Shown here piece after piece: positions 49,981 through 53,507 of a DNA stretch of 53,507 nucleotides (positions within the stretch are counted from its first letter, which is position 1; each line of letters begins with the position of its first letter). Both the position numbers and the translations under genes were made by a program. Source of the stretch: Oscillibacter sp. MSJ-31 (lineage in GTDB: Bacteria; Bacillota; Clostridia; Oscillospirales; Oscillospiraceae); contig NZ_JAHLPT010000015.1 of NCBI RefSeq assembly GCF_018918025.1, positions 1-53,507 on the forward strand, read 5' to 3'. Under the pieces are notes generated by a model that had not been told where the DNA came from, ran no database searches, and saw only the letters and a list, made by a program, of their open reading frames with translations.

Positions 49981-49981
49981 T

Positions 49982-50947
49982 TCACTTGTCGAGCCGCTTC
50001 ACCGGGCGGATGTACTTGAAATACTGCCCGGGATTGAAGTAAAAGTAGGTGACGCGCCCGGGCGTCTGCGTGTCGAGGGCGCAGCCATCGGCGGCGTAGT
50101 CGAAGCCGTGCATCGCCGTCTCGACCTTTTCCTCCACCGTGCGGCACTCCTGCTCGTAGTCGAACGGGCCGTGCTCAAAGACGAGGTATTCCCCCTCGGG
50201 AATGTCCGTGAGGAGCATCTGCGCGGGCACCTCGCCGCGGTAGTCGGCGGGAAGCCGCGCACCGTAGCACTCCGTGCGCAGATAGCCCCAGTCGCACAGA
50301 CGGCCCGTCGCGTCGTTGAGATAGCCCATGACCTGCCCGGCGTACTCGCCGCCGTCGTCGTCGAGCTTGCCCTGAATGCTCTCGAGCAGGCCGCAGATCG
50401 TTTCGCAGTCCTGCCCGGGAATGAGCGCCTGCTTCTGCCAGAAGTCCCAGTAGCCGTTGCTCTCGCGGTTTTCGATGTGCAGGAACTTGTGCGCGGGGAT
50501 CGTCACGAAATATGTTTTGACGCCGTCCTTTGATGTTGCCATACCAATTTCTCCTAAACCAAGAAAGTAGCGGTCAAACGGGTGGATCTTGGTGCGCAGG
50601 ACCACGGGCCTCGGCACGGCGCGGTACGCGCTGGGCGTGACGCCGTAGGCGTCCTTAAAGGCGCGTGTGAACGCCTCATGCGAGGAAAAGCCATAGTCGA
50701 GCGCGATGTCGAGAAGGCTGCGCTCGCTGTCGCGCACCTCGCGCAGGGCAAACGCCAGCCGCCGTCGGCGCAGATAGTCGCGCAGCTGCATCCCGGAGAT
50801 CTCGCGGAATTTCCGCGTGGTGTAATACTCCGAGTAGCCCAGCGTGCGCGAAAGCGAACGCAGCGTGAGCGCTGCGTCGTCGTGGCTGCGGATGCAGCCG
50901 TCGATCTCATCGACGATCTGCTGGATCTGCCTGCGCCATTCATACAT
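49982..50947 (-). CDS. AraC-family regulator with GyrI-like effector domain
   Basis: A 321-residue regulator. Two helix-turn-helix motifs lie at about 27-110: LRSLSRTLGYSEYYTTRKFREISG and LLDIALDYGFSSHEAFTRAFKDAYGVTPSAYR. The C-terminal 200 residues form a GyrI/AraC-effector-binding domain, with HKFLHIENRESNGYWDFW and IPEGEYLVFEHGPF. Such proteins (Rob/BmrR-like) sense bulky, often aromatic compounds and control efflux or detoxification genes. No efflux gene adjoins it, so the target is unknown. It has a possible TATACT -10 upstream on the minus strand but no clear -35. Confidence 0.9.
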   Translation of the reverse strand: MYEWRRQIQQIVDEIDGCIRSHDDAALTLRSLSRTLGYSEYYTTRKFREISGMQLRDYLRRRRLAFALREVRDSERSLLDIALDYGFSSHEAFTRAFKDAYGVTPSAYRAVPRPVVLRTKIHPFDRYFLGLGEIGMATSKDGVKTYFVTIPAHKFLHIENRESNGYWDFWQKQALIPGQDCETICGLLESIQGKLDDDGGEYAGQVMGYLNDATGRLCDWGYLRTECYGARLPADYRGEVPAQMLLTDIPEGEYLVFEHGPFDYEQECRTVEEKVETAMHGFDYAADGCALDTQTPGRVTYFYFNPGQYFKYIRPVKRLDK

Positions 50948-51026
50948 CCTTGCTCACCCCGTTCCGAACCGCTCTGCACGCAGTATACCGCGCGGCGGCG
51001 CTCGGCGCTTGATTTGACTTGCAAAG

Positions 51027-51857
51027 TTAGTCTTCCATCTCGGAAAGCCCCGCGAGCAGCGCGAGCTGGTAGAACGCCACCGCGCTCGCTGCGGCGACGT
51101 TCAGCGAGTCCACACCGTGCGTCATCGGGATGCGCACCGTGCAGTCGCACGCGGCGATGGTCGACTCCGCGAGGCCGTCGCCCTCCGTGCCGAGCACGAC
51201 GGCGAGGCGGTCCGCCCTTTTGAGCTGCGGGGCGTAGATGGGCAGCGAAGCATCGCACAGCGCCATCGCCGCCGTCGTGAAGCCGAGGGCGCGGAGCGTC
51301 TGCGGCCAGATCTCCGGCAGGTATGTCCACGGCACCTGAAAGACCGTGCCCATGCTCACGCGGATGGCACGGCGGTAAAGCGGGTCGCTGCACGCCTGCG
51401 TCAGCAGCACGGCGTCGATGCCGAGCGCCGCCGCGGAGCGGAAGATCGCGCCAACGTTCGTGGGGTTCATCACGTCCTCCAGCACGGCGACGCGCTTTGC
51501 GCCCGCGCAGACCGTCCCGATCGCCGGCAGCGGCCGGCGGCGCATGGCGCAGAGCATCCCGCGCGTGAGCGGGAAGCCGGTGAGCTGCTTGAGAACGTCC
51601 AGCGGCGCGGTGTAGACAGGCACCTCGCCGCAGCGCGCGAGAATGTTCCGTGCCTGCGTTTCCACATGGCGCGGCTCCATTAGGAACGAAACGGGCACAC
51701 AGCCCGCGTTCAGCGCCCGCTCGATGACCTTGGGGCTTTCCGCGATGAAAAGTCCTTGCGACAAGTCCTCACGGTTCACGAGCTGATTTTCGGTCAGGCG
51801 TGCGTAAACGTCCAGCGCGGGATCGGCAAAATCGGTGATGGGGAAAAGGTTCGGCAT
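51027..51857 (-). CDS. SpoU/TrmH-family RNA 2'-O-methyltransferase
   Basis: A 276-residue enzyme from the ATG at 51857, which has AAAGG upstream; an ATG eight codons earlier lacks a site. An N-terminal substrate-binding part (to about 100) precedes the SPOUT domain with its three motifs: EDVMNPTNVGAIFRSAAALG, VVLGTEGDGL and VRIPMTHGVDSLNVAAA. Together they form the knotted SAM site. Such enzymes methylate ribose in rRNA or tRNA; the exact nucleotide cannot be told. It has its own promoter. Confidence 0.9.
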   Translation of the reverse strand: MPNLFPITDFADPALDVYARLTENQLVNREDLSQGLFIAESPKVIERALNAGCVPVSFLMEPRHVETQARNILARCGEVPVYTAPLDVLKQLTGFPLTRGMLCAMRRRPLPAIGTVCAGAKRVAVLEDVMNPTNVGAIFRSAAALGIDAVLLTQACSDPLYRRAIRVSMGTVFQVPWTYLPEIWPQTLRALGFTTAAMALCDASLPIYAPQLKRADRLAVVLGTEGDGLAESTIAACDCTVRIPMTHGVDSLNVAAASAVAFYQLALLAGLSEMED

Positions 51858-51913
51858 GGCGGCTGTCCGCCTTTCTTTCATAGAGTAAGGGGCGCGGCGA
51901 AGGCCGCACCCTC

Positions 51914-51942
51914 AGTATAGCCCCTCCCACGCCGCGGCGCAA
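51914..51942 (-). promoter_or_regulatory. Promoter of the SpoU-family methyltransferase gene
   Basis: On the minus strand: TTGCGC, a 17-base spacer and TATACT, 57 bases ahead of the ATG and just beyond the ylbJ stop. Confidence 0.65.
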
Positions 51943-51948
51943 GACCTT

Positions 51949-52878
51949 TCAGAAAAGCCGCTGCGCCGCGATCAGCGCGAGCGGGACGCCGGCGAGCGCC
52001 TGCACCGCCTTTCCGATCACACACCGCCGCGCGGACAGGGCGCTCCCCGCAAGCATCGCGCGCGTCTGCGCCTGCACGCTCAGCCCGCCCCAGTTCATGA
52101 TAGCGGCGCAGAGCACAAAGCCCGTGCGCGTGGCGGGCAGGGCGTTCACGCCGTTCGTCATCTCCACAAAGCCGAACAGCGCCGCACGCGGCAGCGGCGG
52201 CAGCGCAGCAAGCGCGGGTACGAGCGACAGGAGCCGCAGCAGCACCATGAAAAAGATCACAAAGGCGCTGACGCTCCCGACCGCCGCAAACGAGCCCTGC
52301 ACCGCTGCGGGGAGCGCCGCGGCGAGGTCGAACGGCGCGCGCTGCCGCGAAACGGCCTTCCGGCGCGGCAGGCCGAGGTCGCGCCGCAGCAGGACCCCGG
52401 TCACAAGCGCCGCGCCGACGTGAATGAGGTAGAGATACGCTCCCGCCCGCGCGCTGCCGAACACCGCCGTGCCGCACACGCCGAGAAAAAAGCCGGGGCC
52501 GGAGTTGTTGCAGAACGCCAGCAGCTGCTCAGCCTCCTCCCGAGCGATCTCGCCGCGTCCGTACAGCTCCGCGACCGTCCGCGCGCCGACCGGATACCCA
52601 CCCAGCAGTCCTAAAATGAGCGCGCTTGCGCCCGCGCCGCTCACGCCGAAGAGCGGGTACATGACGCCCGCCATCGCGCGGGAGAGCAGCCGCGGCACGT
52701 CGCTCTGCACGAGCAGCGACGAGAGCACGAAGAACGGAAAGAGCGACGGCAGCACCGTTTGCAGGCACAGCGCCACACCCTCCCGCGCCGCCGCCGCGCT
52801 CACGTCGGGGAAAAGGAGCAGCGCCGCGCCGAAAAATACCGGGAAAAACAGCGCCGCCGCGCCGCGCAGTCTTGCCAC
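51949..52878 (-). CDS. ylbJ: YlbJ-like sporulation membrane protein
   Basis: A 309-residue membrane protein of the nucleoside-recognition (Gate) family, YlbJ branch. Marks: VLPSLFPFFVLSSLLV near 45-60, LGLLGGYPVGARTVAELY near 95 and LLAFCNNSGPGFFLGVCG near 120, with about eight helices. YlbJ is needed for spore formation in Bacillus and is made under sigma-E, but the transported substrate is unknown. I start it at a GTG at 52878, after GGGGGCGAGG. The ATG at 52956 lies inside the terminator of the preceding gene and has no ribosome binding site. Confidence 0.85.
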   Translation of the reverse strand: MARLRGAAALFFPVFFGAALLLFPDVSAAAAREGVALCLQTVLPSLFPFFVLSSLLVQSDVPRLLSRAMAGVMYPLFGVSGAGASALILGLLGGYPVGARTVAELYGRGEIAREEAEQLLAFCNNSGPGFFLGVCGTAVFGSARAGAYLYLIHVGAALVTGVLLRRDLGLPRRKAVSRQRAPFDLAAALPAAVQGSFAAVGSVSAFVIFFMVLLRLLSLVPALAALPPLPRAALFGFVEMTNGVNALPATRTGFVLCAAIMNWGGLSVQAQTRAMLAGSALSARRCVIGKAVQALAGVPLALIAAQRLF

Positions 52879-52936
52879 AGCCTCGCCCCCTTTCGGAAGA
52901 GCGTATGAGCGCCGTGTGAAAATTATCCGCGCAGCG

Positions 52937-52969
52937 AAGAAAAGAGAGCCGGCCAAACGGCCGGCTCTC
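52937..52969 (-). terminator. Terminator after the Dabb gene
   Basis: On the minus strand GAGAGCCGGCC pairs perfectly with GGCCGGCTCTC around a 4-base loop, followed by TTTTCTT. Confidence 0.88.
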
Positions 52970-52974
52970 CTGCA

Positions 52975-53256
52975 TTAGATCTCGTAGTCCGCGGCGACGC
53001 GGTCGGTTCGGATGGACTTGCAGAGGGCGCTCACGGCCTTGTGCCGCGGATCGTCCTTATAGGTTTGCAGATCCTCCATCGACGCAAACTCGGAGACGAG
53101 CACGGCGTCGTAATTGTCCTTGCCGACGCAGCGCTTCACCTCGCAGCGCTTGAGCTGGGGAATGACCCCGAAAAGCCCACGCAGTCCGGTGAGGAACTGC
53201 TCCTGCTCGCGCTCCGTTCCCTCGCGGAATTTCCACATGACGATATGGCGGATCAT
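52975..53256 (-). CDS. Dabb (stress-responsive A/B barrel) protein
   Basis: A 93-residue dimeric ferredoxin-like barrel protein. The opening MIRHIVMWKFREGTE is the standard Dabb start, with VLVSEFASMEDLQTYKDDPRHKAV as the second half. The family's function is mostly unknown; some members are cyclases or stress proteins. Its start overlaps the stop of the upstream aminotransferase gene by four bases, so the two are translationally coupled. Confidence 0.9.
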   Translation of the reverse strand: MIRHIVMWKFREGTEREQEQFLTGLRGLFGVIPQLKRCEVKRCVGKDNYDAVLVSEFASMEDLQTYKDDPRHKAVSALCKSIRTDRVAADYEI

Positions 53257-53507
53257 TTCGCGTTATAGACCTCGATGGCCTTCTTGAGGATATCCATGGC
53301 GCGCTCGATCTTCTCCGCTTCGAGAACGTAAGCCATGCGGACCTCGTTGAGACCCTTGCCGGGCGTCGCGTACATCGGCGCGCCGGGAGCGAACATGACG
53401 GTCTCGCCGTTGTCGTTGAACTCCTCGAGCAGCCAGCGCTGGAAGGTGTCGGCATTGTCCACCGGCAGAGCCGCCATCAGGTAGAACGCGCCCTTCGGGC
53501 AGTCGAA
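53253..53507 (-). CDS. PLP-dependent aminotransferase, C-terminal part (runs off the window)
   Basis: Only the last 84 codons are present; the gene continues beyond 53507. The segment FDCPKGAFYLMAALP, then FAPGAPMYATPGKGLNEVRMAY with the Arg that binds the substrate carboxylate, and the closing EKIERAMDILKKAIEVYN helix are typical of fold-type I aspartate-aminotransferase-like enzymes. The substrate cannot be assigned from this part. It precedes and overlaps the Dabb gene. Confidence 0.85.
   Translation of the reverse strand, partial: FDCPKGAFYLMAALPVDNADTFQRWLLEEFNDNGETVMFAPGAPMYATPGKGLNEVRMAYVLEAEKIERAMDILKKAIEVYNAK

Noticed and set aside
52879-52956. Longer N-terminus for the YlbJ-like protein
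   Set aside because: The upstream ATG falls in the terminator hairpin of the preceding gene and lacks a ribosome binding site.
1-53507. tRNA or rRNA genes
   Set aside because: No cloverleaf or rRNA-like stretch was recognised by eye. A covariance-model scan would be decisive and could not be run.

Overview
This window joins two unlike pieces of DNA. Bases 1 to about 9,500 are AT-rich and look like the end of an integrated, partly decayed mobile element. Bases from about 9,600 to the end are GC-rich and hold an ordinary chromosomal backbone. The gene order rimP-nusA-ylxR-ylxQ-infB-rbfA-DHH phosphoesterase-truB-ribF, the sporulation genes spoIIE and ylbJ, strong AAGGAGG ribosome binding sites, frequent GTG/TTG starts and high GC point to a spore-forming-lineage member of the Clostridia, most likely a gut Oscillospiraceae-type bacterium. 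The genus cannot be fixed from the sequence alone.

Layout. 1-9,500: a four-helix membrane protein beside a 1,416-residue secreted protein, a Phd/Doc toxin-antitoxin pair, two unknown genes that each follow one copy of a 121-bp duplicated leader, a large-serine-recombinase remnant, a SLOG-fold (YpsA-like) protein and an XRE repressor with a perfect 22-bp palindrome in its promoter. 9,500-10,067: a junction with terminators, a weak direct repeat and one possible small gene. 10,068-21,336: a nine-gene co-directional cluster (VTC polyphosphate-polymerase-like domain, DUF4956, CotH kinase, glycoside-hydrolase-like protein, HEAT-repeat protein, GT2 polysaccharide synthase, EAL protein with a dead GGDEF domain, dCache-GGDEF cyclase, 58-residue membrane peptide). 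It reads as a c-di-GMP-linked surface polysaccharide system and is the best candidate for an undescribed system here. 21,433-24,611: pta, with a duplicate of its last codons downstream, and an M23 cell-wall hydrolase. 24,706-33,626: the nusA-infB translation operon, in which the 5' end of truB has been tandemly copied as 210-bp units carrying 32-codon mini reading frames. 33,746-41,841: spoIIE, a radical SAM protein, HxlR and TetR regulators, a Na/Pi cotransporter and a lipoprotein. 42,059-45,686: a flavoprotein, the pseudouridine catabolic pair psuK-psuG and two small membrane proteins. 45,739-49,926: an iron module (DtxR-type regulator, two feoA, feoB, a Cys-rich FeoB partner and an HMA protein) with four similar operator-like boxes in the shared promoter. 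49,982-53,507: AraC regulator, SpoU/TrmH methyltransferase, YlbJ, a Dabb protein and the end of an aminotransferase, all on the minus strand.

Between genes there is unusual palindromic DNA: two related multi-hairpin elements (29,801-29,943 and 36,195-36,377), the truB tandem repeats, the pta 3'-end duplicate and a 20-bp palindrome before feoB. No rRNA, tRNA, CRISPR array or complete insertion sequence was recognised.
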